From NCBI GenBank assembly GCA_036488085.1, contig DASXHZ010000089.1:62001-126000 (forward strand): DNA of 64,000 bases. Reading direction: 5' to 3'. The position numbers were made by a program, and so were the translations under genes. Positions within the stretch are counted from its first letter, which is position 1. Each line of letters begins with the position of its first letter. This stretch comes from DASXHZ01 sp036488085. Its GTDB lineage: Bacteria; Acidobacteriota; Thermoanaerobaculia; Gp7-AA8. Positions 1 to 6,602 of this stretch are shown here, one piece after another. The notes below the pieces were generated by a model. That model had not been told where the DNA came from, made no database searches, and saw only the letters and a program-made list of their open reading frames with translations.

Positions 1-75
1 GTAAATGGGGATCAACTGCTCGTTCTCGGGTAAGCGCACCAGGTGCTTGGTCACGGCGAAGGCGTGGTCAGCGAT
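1..75 (-). pseudogene. 3'-side fragment of a second copy of the adjacent small-protein gene
   Basis: Read on the minus strand, bases 75 to 1 encode IADHAFAVTKHLV followed by RLPENEQLIPIY. This matches the C-terminal part of the intact gene at 121-588 (IADHAFAVTKHLV, then RLPENEILIPIY) with one amino-acid change and several synonymous changes (ACC/ACG, CAC/CAT, CTG/CTC). Homology stops abruptly at base 75, where a 13-bp palindrome begins; a TGA lies just upstream in the same frame and no start codon is available. So this is the tail of a paralogue that has lost its 5' part. The mostly synonymous divergence suggests it evolved as a coding gene before truncation. The rest of the fragment lies outside the window. 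Confidence 0.7.
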
Positions 76-116
76 CGGCTCTCAGCCGACCCAGGGCCGG
101 CTGAGAGCCGGCCCCA
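76..116. repeat. palindromic intergenic repeat (GCTGAGAGCC family)
   Basis: CGGCTCTCAGCCG (76-88) and CGGCTGAGAGCCG (98-110) are perfect 13-base inverted arms around a 9-base loop. The right arm continues into GGCCCC. The core GCTGAGAGCC recurs at 1592-1610, 2507-2531 (as GCTAAGAGCC) and 39571-39590, each time at a gene end. It could act as a transcription terminator for the gene ending at 121, but there is no T tract. Confidence 0.7.
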
Positions 117-120
117 CACA

Positions 121-588
121 CTACTCCTCCGTGCGCTTGCGCCGCTTCTTCTGCCGCTCGAGCTTGCGGAGACGCTGCATCTCCTCGTAAATGGGGATCA
201 GTATCTCGTTCTCGGGTAAGCGCACGAGATGCTTCGTCACGGCGAAGGCGTGGTCGGCGATCAACCCGAGCTTGTAGCGGCGCATGAGGTTGGCGCTGCT
301 GACGCCGTTGAAGATCTCCCGAAGATCGGCTTCTACCGCCGCCCACCGGGTGGTCAGCATGATGAGATCTGTGACTTCATCGGACGACAGCCCGATGGCG
401 GCGGAAACCCTGTCCGACGTTCCGATGGCACTCATCGCTGCGGACACCGTCTCAGGCGAGTGCCTGATGCGATCGCGAAGGTCGCGCCGCTGCTGCGCCG
501 TCATCGGCGTGTAATCATCTTCGATGGTAGAGCGCACGGCGCGCAACTGCTGCTGAACGTCTTCCGGCGTCGATTTCTGCTTCGGCAT
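121..588 (-). CDS. Small helical protein of unknown function, paralogue of the 40719-41303 protein
   Basis: Predicted 155-residue cytoplasmic protein beginning MPKQKSTPEDV. The start at 588 is chosen because GGGGAGAG lies six bases upstream and because the paralogue also begins a few residues before the shared block. The two proteins align over nearly their whole length: TPEDVQQQLR with TPEAVIEQLR, the AxGxxSDEVxD region with the equivalent LGDVRQIQDE, SSANLMRRYKLGLIADHAFA with GANLVRRQRLAIIGRQAYA, and a Lys/Arg-rich tail (KKRRKR). It appears mainly alpha-helical, with no signal peptide or membrane segment. The frame stays open upstream to 957 only because the preceding DNA is a 21-bp tandem repeat, so a longer product with a heptad N-terminus is possible but less likely. 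I do not recognise a named family. Confidence 0.7.
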   Translation of the reverse strand: MPKQKSTPEDVQQQLRAVRSTIEDDYTPMTAQQRRDLRDRIRHSPETVSAAMSAIGTSDRVSAAIGLSSDEVTDLIMLTTRWAAVEADLREIFNGVSSANLMRRYKLGLIADHAFAVTKHLVRLPENEILIPIYEEMQRLRKLERQKKRRKRTEE

Positions 589-957
589 CACTTGCTCTCC
601 CCAGGCGAGCAATTCTACGCTCAAAGTGAGCAGTTGTCCGCTCCAGGAGGCCAAATGATCGCTCTGCACGAGCATTTCCACGCTGGCAACGCACAATTGT
701 ACTCTCCTTACAAGCAGATCCCCGCTCCTAGCAAACATTTGTGCTCTTCTAGCGAATACTTGCTCGCTTAATACTGCCAAATGTTCGCTTCGAGAGTACG
801 ATTGATCTCTCGCGGCGAGCAATTGCGCGCTCACAGCGAACAAGTGCTGGCTTGATACGAACAATCTCTCGCCACGAGCGGACAGTTTCTCGCTCCGAGC
901 GGACAGATGCTCGCTCGGGGCGAACAGTTGATACTCGCCGCCCGCGCGGAGCGCCAT
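589..957. repeat. Degenerate 21-bp tandem repeat array
   Basis: About 17 degenerate units of 21 bases with consensus close to AGCGAACAGTTGCTCGCTCC. The best units are at about 876-959 (AGCGGACAGTTTCTCGCTCC, AGCGGACAGATGCTCGCTCG). Because 21 is a multiple of three, the minus-strand frame of the gene at 121-588 remains open across the array and would encode 7-residue units like SEHLSAR. The array sits directly upstream of that gene. A different tandem array lies upstream of the paralogue (41661-42130). Confidence 0.75.
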
Positions 958-1018
958 TCAGCCGCACAACCGTCACAGGCACTTCCCTTGCTCAACCGTT
1001 ACGCCGGAGGTAACTGAA

Positions 1019-1168
1019 GTGCTTCTGACTCTCGCAATCATTCTCCTGATCGCGTGGCTTCTCGGGCTCGTGGCGTTTCACGTAACGGCGTGGTTCATTC
1101 ACATCCTCATCGTCCTCGCCGTCATCATCTTCATTCTCCACTTCGTCCGCGGGCGTCCCGCGGTCTGA
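1019..1168 (+). CDS. Lmo0937/DUF5670-type small membrane protein
   Basis: A 49-residue hydrophobic peptide starting with GTG at 1019. GGAGG at 1006-1010 lies eight bases upstream and fixes the start. It reads (M)LLTLAIILLIAWLLGLVAF, then HVTAWFIHILIVLAVIIFIL, and ends FVRGRPAV. Two short membrane segments split by a polar turn and a basic tail ending RGR are the pattern of the Lmo0937/DUF5670 family, short membrane proteins common in soil bacteria and often stress-associated. The role is unknown. The gene stands alone between the repeat array and a palindrome that overlaps the next gene's leader. Confidence 0.8.
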   Translation: MLLTLAIILLIAWLLGLVAFHVTAWFIHILIVLAVIIFILHFVRGRPAV

Positions 1169-1181
1169 CCCGGTTGCAGGG

Positions 1182-1210
1182 GTGTGCGCTTTGTGCTACA
1201 AAGCGCACAC
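1182..1210. promoter_or_regulatory. Perfect 12-bp inverted repeat abutting the next start codon
   Basis: GTGTGCGCTTTG (1182-1193) and CAAAGCGCACAC (1199-1210) are perfect inverted arms with the 5-base loop TGCTA. The ATG of the following gene is at 1212, two bases after the palindrome. It lies 14 bases after the stop of the DUF5670 gene. It may be an operator, a terminator without a T tract, or an RNA hairpin occupying the leader of the downstream mRNA. Confidence 0.65.
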
Positions 1211-1211
1211 C

Positions 1212-1583
1212 ATGAAGACGCTCGATCGCCTCGTCGCCGCCGGCGAGTTGCTGCTCATCTCCCCCGCCGCGCTCTTCATGTCCGCGCTCTTCGTGCGCAA
1301 TCTCTCGCCGAAGACCGCCGAGCCGGCGCTGACGGCGGAGCGCGTCGTCATGCTCTACGCCTCGAACGTGCACGTTGGCCTCTGGCTGCTGCTCATCGGC
1401 CTGCCGCTCGCCGCCCTCGGCATCGGCTGCGCCACGCTACTGTGGCGTTGGAGCGATGATCCGGCGCTGCGTCAGGCCGTCGCCTCACTGCGCGCGCACG
1501 TCGCAACGCTCCTGATCGCCCTCGCCACGGTAGCCTCTGCCGGCTTCCTCGGCGCCATCGGGATCCACGTGCTGACGGACTGA
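1212..1583 (+). CDS. Small integral membrane protein, unknown function
   Basis: A 123-residue protein starting MKTLDRLVAAGELLL. It has three hydrophobic segments: about residues 10-33, 55-82 (WLLLIGLPLAALGIGCATLL) and 100-120 (LIALATVASAGFLGAIG). A short arginine- and aspartate-containing loop joins segments 2 and 3. I do not recognise the family. The start is ATG 1212; no ordinary ribosome binding site is visible because a perfect hairpin fills the leader, and an in-frame GTG at 1182 inside the hairpin is an alternative. It converges with the DUF4337 gene across a short GCTGAGAGCC repeat. Confidence 0.6.
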   Translation: MKTLDRLVAAGELLLISPAALFMSALFVRNLSPKTAEPALTAERVVMLYASNVHVGLWLLLIGLPLAALGIGCATLLWRWSDDPALRQAVASLRAHVATLLIALATVASAGFLGAIGIHVLTD

Positions 1584-1591
1584 CCGGGTCC

Positions 1592-1610
1592 GCTGAGAGC
1601 CAACCCCTAC
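1592..1610. repeat. GCTGAGAGCC-family repeat between convergent genes
   Basis: GCTGAGAGCCAACCCCTAC lies between the stop at 1583 and the stop of the minus-strand gene ending at 1607. It shares the GCTGAGAGCC core and the CCCCTAC tail with the copies at 98-116 and 2515-2535. Confidence 0.5.
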
Positions 1611-2197
1611 ATTACGAACGGGAGGACGAAGTAGACGATCGCGACGATGCCGGTCACGAACGACGCGATCCAGACGGCGCGCAGCCGGGTGAGCGCGCCG
1701 ACGGCGCCGAGGGCGATGGCGATCTGGAAGATGGCCACGGCCGCGGCGAACTTGTGGTGGCGGTGAATGAGCTCGTCCGCCTCCGAAGACTTGACGTCGC
1801 GCTCCTTCTCGAGCTTCTTCGCCTCGATCGAGATCTGTTGCTGTTCGGCGGTGTATCGCTTGGCCGTGGCTGCGACGTCAGCCGGCACCGGATGTCCGGA
1901 CGCCGACCATGACGCGCCAATCGCGGACTGCACGGCGGCCTTGATCCCCTTCGCCTGGTAATACGCCCACTGATCCGACGCCTGCCCTTGCAGCTGCGCC
2001 GCCTCGTTCTTCAGCACCAGCGCTTCGTTGATCGTGCTCCCCGCGAGGAGCGACGCGACCGCGGCGATCGCCGCGAAGATCGCCGTCGTCAGCGCGATCT
2101 GTTTGACGAGCGAGCCGCCTTCGTGCTCCAGCTCCTCGTGAATCGCCTCGTGCAGGCGATCGGTATCGACCTCGGGACCTTCAGGCATGCGCGTCAT
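1607..2197 (-). CDS. DUF4337 domain membrane protein
   Basis: A 196-residue protein. The N-terminal HEAIHEELEHEGGSLVKQIA block leads into a first membrane helix (residues ~33-52). The segment ASDQWAYYQAKGIKAAV is the strongest signature of the DUF4337 family. A charged helical stretch (residues ~110-145) precedes two C-terminal membrane helices (~148-170 and 175-195). The family has no established biochemical role; it is a predicted inner-membrane protein with a long cytoplasmic or periplasmic helical loop. Two ATG codons (2197 and 2188) are possible starts and no strong ribosome binding site separates them. Confidence 0.85.
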   Translation of the reverse strand: MTRMPEGPEVDTDRLHEAIHEELEHEGGSLVKQIALTTAIFAAIAAVASLLAGSTINEALVLKNEAAQLQGQASDQWAYYQAKGIKAAVQSAIGASWSASGHPVPADVAATAKRYTAEQQQISIEAKKLEKERDVKSSEADELIHRHHKFAAAVAIFQIAIALGAVGALTRLRAVWIASFVTGIVAIVYFVLPFVM

Positions 2198-2203
2198 TGT
2201 ACA

Positions 2204-2540
2204 GATTGAATCGGAGGGGCGGACGCCCTCGTCCGCCTGCGCGGCGAAGCCGCGCTATCGCGCGGCCGGGCGCACGAGGGCGTGCGCCCCTCCATGAAGA
2301 CCCGAGGTACACATGGATCGTCTGGCCGATTGAATCGGAGAGGCGGACGCCCTCGTCCGCCTGCGCGGCAGAGCCGCGCTATCGCGCGGCCGGGCGCACG
2401 GGGGCGTGCGCCCCCCCAGGAAAACCCGAGGTACACATGTTTCGTCTGGCCGATTGAATCGGAGGGGCGGACGCCCTCGTCCGCCTGCGCGGCGAAGCCG
2501 CGCAACCAAGGGCCGGCTAAGAGCCGGCCCCTTACACGAA
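2204..2540. repeat. 124-bp direct repeat, about 2.6 copies
   Basis: Units start at GATTGAATCGG at 2204, 2328 and 2452, so the period is 124 bases. Each unit contains GGCGGACGCCCTCGTCCGCC, then a GCGCGGC...GCCGCGC palindrome, then GGGCGCACGAGGGCGTGCGCCC. The last copy is cut short and runs into AGGGCCGGCTAAGAGCCGGC at 2507-2526, another member of the GCTGAGAGCC family. The arms would fold into several strong hairpins. It fills the gap between the divergent-looking DUF4337 promoter side and the end of the next minus-strand gene. Confidence 0.85.
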
Positions 2541-2548
2541 GGCGAAAA

Positions 2549-4261
2549 TCACTGCACGTTGAGCGCGAAGTCGTCGACGACGAACGACGTCTGATCGAGG
2601 CTGTCCTCGGCGCCGACGAGGTAGACCTGGATCGTCTGGCCGATGTACGAGTTGAGGCTGAACGACTTCTGCGAGTAGCCGGTGTTGTGGTTCAGATTCG
2701 AGTACGTCGCGAGCGTGGCGAGCACGGTGCCGGACGAGTTGCGGATCTGCACCTTCAGCGTGTCGTACGCCGTCGTGGTGGTCGTCTCGGCGGTGTCGAT
2801 GTGGAGGTAGAACGTCAGCGTCGCCGACGTCTTACCCGACGGAATCGCGACCTGCTGGTAGAGCGTGTCGGTGTGCGTGGTGCCGTAGCCGTCCATCCAC
2901 GCATCCCATGAACCGGTGTGCGGCGGCTCGTTCGTCGAGTTGCTGACGACGCTAGCGCTCGCGACCCACGGCGAGGCCGTGCCGGTCTCGAAGCCGGGGT
3001 TGACGAGGAGCTGCGTCGAGCCGGTGGAGTTGTTCACGGTGACGGTGACGGTCGACGACGTGCCGACGTTCCCCGCCGCGTCGTAGGCCTTCGTGACCAA
3101 CGAGTGCGAGCTGTTCGCGAACGTGGTCGTGTCCCAGCTCCAGGAGTACGGCGAGGTGGTATCGGTCGTGCGCAACGCGCCGTCCATATAGAACTCGACC
3201 TTAGTCACGCCGACGTTGTCGGACGCGTTCGCAGTCACGTTCACGGTTCCGCTGACGGTCGATCCGTTCGTGGGAGCAGTGATGGAAGTCGTCGGAGGCG
3301 TGGTGTCGCCGCCGCCACCGCCCCCCGATCCGTTCGCGAGCCAGGCGACCGCGTTGGCGTAAATCAGCCCGTTGTCGTAGCTCGGATCGTTGTACCCGAG
3401 GTACGTCGTGTGGCCGCAGGAGTTCGTGGCATCTTCACCGGTCGACGAGTCGCCGACGGCGGCGACGCGGCCGGTGCCGTAGGTCGACGTCGCGAACGTG
3501 ACGCCGGTGGTCGAGCCTTTCGCGACGCCGGTCTTCCAGATGTGGGCCTTCGCGGCGCCGCTGACCGTCATCGAGCTGGAGCCGAACAGGCCGAGACCTC
3601 TTCCGGACGATGGGACGCCGAAGGCGCCCGTGAAGACGATCGGCGAGGTCGTGTCTGTCGTGTAGTTGTCGTCGGGATGGTTGTCGAACCATCCGAAGCT
3701 GCTGTCGGAGGAGTTGTCGTTGTAGGTGATGCCGAAGACCGACGGGCTGCCCATGAGCTGATTGAACACGCCTGCCGCGTCGATGCCGTCGTTGTTGCGG
3801 TCGGCGCCGGCATGGTCGGAGATCATGAAAAGACCGCCGCCGCCGTTCACGAAGTTGCGGATCGCGGTGATCTCGGCGGACGTGAAGGCGATGTTCGGCT
3901 CGGGGATGACGAAGACGTTGTAGTTCTTGAGGTCCTGGGCGTTGGTGCCGTCGTTGTAGCTGATACGGCCGGTGGTCGGAAGGCTCTCGACGTGGAAGCC
4001 TTTCTTCACGAGGTCGACGCCCATCGCGGAGAACCCGCCCGACCAGTAGGTCTCGGCGGTCGACGACGTGATCCCCGCCTGGTCGGGGGTCGGGAAGCGC
4101 TGGGCGACGCCGCACGAGTCTTCATCGAGCGTCCAGTCGGCGTTGCCGGCCGTCTGCGCGTGCTTGGCGTCGAAGAGAATGGTTTTCTGCTGCGCGAATG
4201 CGGTGAGGGAAACGACGAGAAGCAGAGAGAAAACGAGGGCCCTGAGAGAGAACGTGGTCAT
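2549..4261 (-). CDS. Secreted protein with ThuA/GATase-like, Ig-like and CBM-like domains
   Basis: A 570-residue exported protein. The start ATG at 4261 is preferred because GGAGGAAGG directly precedes it and it yields a normal signal peptide (MTTFSLRALVFSLLLVVSL...AFAQ). Residues ~20-290 resemble a GATase-like/ThuA fold: KTILFDAKHAQTAGNADW, YNVFVIPEPN, and NGGGGLFMISDHAGADRNND. A Gly-rich linker follows. Residues ~305-395 are a bacterial Ig-like domain (PTTSITAPTNGSTVSGTV, then DNVGVTKVEFYMDG). The C-terminal ~150 residues (LLVNPGFETG...VDDF) look like a carbohydrate-binding jelly roll. No enzymatic residues can be assigned with confidence. It is probably a cell-surface or extracellular protein. 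Confidence 0.75.
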   Translation of the reverse strand: MTTFSLRALVFSLLLVVSLTAFAQQKTILFDAKHAQTAGNADWTLDEDSCGVAQRFPTPDQAGITSSTAETYWSGGFSAMGVDLVKKGFHVESLPTTGRISYNDGTNAQDLKNYNVFVIPEPNIAFTSAEITAIRNFVNGGGGLFMISDHAGADRNNDGIDAAGVFNQLMGSPSVFGITYNDNSSDSSFGWFDNHPDDNYTTDTTSPIVFTGAFGVPSSGRGLGLFGSSSMTVSGAAKAHIWKTGVAKGSTTGVTFATSTYGTGRVAAVGDSSTGEDATNSCGHTTYLGYNDPSYDNGLIYANAVAWLANGSGGGGGGDTTPPTTSITAPTNGSTVSGTVNVTANASDNVGVTKVEFYMDGALRTTDTTSPYSWSWDTTTFANSSHSLVTKAYDAAGNVGTSSTVTVTVNNSTGSTQLLVNPGFETGTASPWVASASVVSNSTNEPPHTGSWDAWMDGYGTTHTDTLYQQVAIPSGKTSATLTFYLHIDTAETTTTTAYDTLKVQIRNSSGTVLATLATYSNLNHNTGYSQKSFSLNSYIGQTIQVYLVGAEDSLDQTSFVVDDFALNVQ

Positions 4262-4354
4262 CCTTCCTCCATCGATCGGTTTTCGGGTCGGGGGATTGTG
4301 CCGCACAAGACGCGTTTCCGCACCTATTTCCTGTGAAGTTCGTGGGGGGGGGTG

Positions 4355-5548
4355 TTACGCGGCGTCTTTCCAGTCCATCAGCACCGTCCTTGGGCCGAGA
4401 CGGGTCGCATGGCCGCGCCACGTCACGCGGTCGTCGAAATACGGGACGAACTGGGCGCCGAAGTGGAGCAGGTCGAAGAGCGGTACCAGAAGCAGCTCGA
4501 AGATGCCGAGCGGAGCGTCTGTCGCCCGGGCAAGCATCGCGACCTGCAGCAGACGCAGCGCGAGAATGGCGACGGGCAACGGCCATGCGGCCGGGCGGAA
4601 GAGGGCGGCGAGCGACGCGAATGCGAACGGGAAGAGCAGGAGCTCCGACGCGTAGGTCCGCTTCGAGAAGGCGTAACGGATCTTGTTCCAGCGAATCTGG
4701 CGGTCGAGCGCGCGCCGGAGCGTGCGGTTCACGACGATGTTGCGGACGACCACCGGCGACAGGCCGACGTCGTACCCCGCATCCCGCACCGCGAGCCCGA
4801 TCGCCTGATCCTCGGCGAGCACGTGTACGAACGCCTCGAAGCCGCCGACGGCCGCGAGCACGTCGCGCCGGATCGCCATCGACTTCCCGACCACGCACGG
4901 AATGTTCGCCATCGCCGCGATGACCGCGCCGGGAACGACGAAGCTGAGGAGATGCAGCGACTCGATCGACGCGCCGAACGTCCGCGCGCCGGAGCCGGTG
5001 AAGAGGTTCGAGACGCAGCCGAGCAGCGGATCGTCGAACGCGTGGACGGTCATCGCGACGTCGTCCGGCTCGACGCGAACGTTCGAGTCGGAGATCAGCA
5101 GGACGTCCCCCTTCGCGTGCCGCATCGCAGCGATGAGCCGCGCGACCTTTCGGTTGTACCTCTCGAGCTTCGGATCGCCGCCGACTACGAGCTTCCACGC
5201 GACGTTCGCATGGCGCGCCATGACGCGCTCGACGATCGGCAGAGCGGGGTCGTAGAGGTCGGCGATGGAGACGATCACCTCGTACTCAACGCCGCGGATG
5301 GCGGCGAAGGAGTCGAGGTTCGCTTCCAGCTCGTCATCGAGTCCGCAGACCGGCTTGAGGATGGAAACCTGGCGGCGGCGGGAGAAAACGCCCTGCCGGA
5401 AACGGCCCGCCCAGCCCGAAGGGACGTGCGGGCCGTGGTCGAAAAAACGGCGGCGCCTCCGGAACAGAAGCGTCAGGCCGGTCTGCAGCGTCGTGATCAG
5501 CGCGCCGAGGCCAGCGAGTATTGCGGCAACGACCGAGATGAGAAACAT
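4355..5548 (-). CDS. Ceramide glucosyltransferase-like glycosyltransferase (GT21 type)
   Basis: A 397-residue membrane glycosyltransferase. It opens with a membrane helix (MFLISVVAAILAGLGALITT) and a basic stretch. The GT-A core follows: VSILKPVCGLDDELEANL, then LLISDSNVRVEPDD carrying the metal-binding aspartates, then VHVLAEDQAIG with the catalytic-base Asp, then RQIRWNKIR, the (Q/R)xxRW acceptor motif of processive and ceramide-type enzymes. Two or three C-terminal membrane segments follow (~300-370). This is the layout of GT21 enzymes, which transfer a sugar from a nucleotide donor to a lipid. The start is ATG 5548, preceded by GAGGTGATC. It overlaps the 3' end of the PHP gene by 52 bases, so the two are probably co-transcribed. 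Confidence 0.8.
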   Translation of the reverse strand: MFLISVVAAILAGLGALITTLQTGLTLLFRRRRRFFDHGPHVPSGWAGRFRQGVFSRRRQVSILKPVCGLDDELEANLDSFAAIRGVEYEVIVSIADLYDPALPIVERVMARHANVAWKLVVGGDPKLERYNRKVARLIAAMRHAKGDVLLISDSNVRVEPDDVAMTVHAFDDPLLGCVSNLFTGSGARTFGASIESLHLLSFVVPGAVIAAMANIPCVVGKSMAIRRDVLAAVGGFEAFVHVLAEDQAIGLAVRDAGYDVGLSPVVVRNIVVNRTLRRALDRQIRWNKIRYAFSKRTYASELLLFPFAFASLAALFRPAAWPLPVAILALRLLQVAMLARATDAPLGIFELLLVPLFDLLHFGAQFVPYFDDRVTWRGHATRLGPRTVLMDWKDAA

Positions 5549-6255
5549 GAGATCACCTCTTGCGGCGACGGCTCGAGGCGCGTCACCGCGAGTCCGCTGC
5601 CGCGCTTGAGCGTGCGGACGACGTCCGCGAGACTGCGCTCGCACGGCAGTAGGGTTTTCCACGCGTACAGGTGCGCGCGGTCGTGAAAGTCGCTGTTGCC
5701 GACGAACGGCATGCGATGGCGCGCCACCGGCGGAAACAGGTCCCACCGGCAGGCGAGCTCCCATAGATGGATGGCGTGCGCGACTTCATTGCGTCGATTC
5801 CATAGATAGAAGGTGTTTGCGAACCACTCCGACTGTTCGTGCGGATGACAGGCGATGACGACGGCGCCGCTGTCGTTGGCGCGCACGAGCATCTCTTCCA
5901 CGCTGCCTTCGGCCGAGATGAAATCGTCGATGCCGAGGGCCAGGACGTGCGCGGAGCTGGCGCGGCGGATCCGGTTCTGCGTCAGCTCGGCGCCGGCGAT
6001 GACGAGCATCCCGTACTCGTCCCACGCCCGCTTCGCCTCCGCCTCGACCTCGGCGCGATACGCGCCGAAGTTGTCTTTCGTCAGCGTCAGGCCGAAGCGA
6101 TGGGTGACCTTGCCGATGACGTTGTCGCTGTTGACGATGTGATCGGTGATGGCGATGACGTCATGCCCGCTTCGTCCGAAGAGATCGATGACCTCAGGAA
6201 TCGAAAGGCGCCCATCCGACCACGTGGTGTGAATGTGCAGATCTGCCAGCAACAT
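5497..6255 (-). CDS. PHP-domain metal-dependent phosphoesterase
   Basis: A 252-residue protein of the PHP family. Metal-binding motifs appear in order: DLHIHTTWSDG (residues 5-15), AITDH (~35-39), VIAGAEL (~86-92), ACHPHEQSEW (~132-141) and GNSDFHDRAH (~186-195). The family hydrolyses phosphoester bonds; members include histidinol-phosphate phosphatase and nucleotide or cyclic-phosphate phosphodiesterases. There is no signal peptide, so it should be cytoplasmic. The substrate cannot be told from the sequence. It is the first gene of a two-gene unit with the glycosyltransferase, and the C-terminal ~15 residues are coded by the overlap. Confidence 0.88.
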   Translation of the reverse strand: MLLADLHIHTTWSDGRLSIPEVIDLFGRSGHDVIAITDHIVNSDNVIGKVTHRFGLTLTKDNFGAYRAEVEAEAKRAWDEYGMLVIAGAELTQNRIRRASSAHVLALGIDDFISAEGSVEEMLVRANDSGAVVIACHPHEQSEWFANTFYLWNRRNEVAHAIHLWELACRWDLFPPVARHRMPFVGNSDFHDRAHLYAWKTLLPCERSLADVVRTLKRGSGLAVTRLEPSPQEVISCFSSRSLPQYSLASAR

Positions 6256-6351
6256 TCGCCCGCCCCTCCTTTCGCGTGCCTCATGATTGCAAGCCGCGCG
6301 TACAGAGGCTTGCGTCGCGGGTAAAGAACGGGCGAAGTTTGTGGGGAGTTG

Positions 6352-6540
6352 TCGCGAGAGCCACGTCCCTCACCCGCAGGAGAACGGGATTGTGGCGAGA
6401 GCCGCGCCCCTCACCCGCCGCTTCGCGGCACCCTCTCCCGGAGGGAGAGGGACGAGAACACACAACACAGCTCCCTCTCCCCGCGGGAGAGGGTGGCCCC
6501 GAGCGAAGCGAGCGGACGGGTGAGGGGCGTGGCTCTCGCG
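6352..6540. repeat. Large inverted intergenic repeat block
   Basis: GCGAGAGCCACGTCCCTCACCC (6352 on) and GCGAGAGCCGCGCCCCTCACCC (6394 on) are direct repeats, and both pair with GGGTGAGGGGCGTGGCTCTCGC near 6519-6540. Inside lie a second inverted pair, CCCTCTCCCGGAGGGAGAGGG, and CTCCCTCTCCCCGCGGGAGAGGG. The structure could form a long stem after both flanking minus-strand genes' boundaries. The gap 6256-6602 holds nothing else I can identify. Confidence 0.75.
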
Positions 6541-6602
6541 CTTCATGCGATGCTTTTCGTCTCTCTGTGGGGCGCCGGCGGCCTCGCCGGCGGTGCCGCG
6601 CG

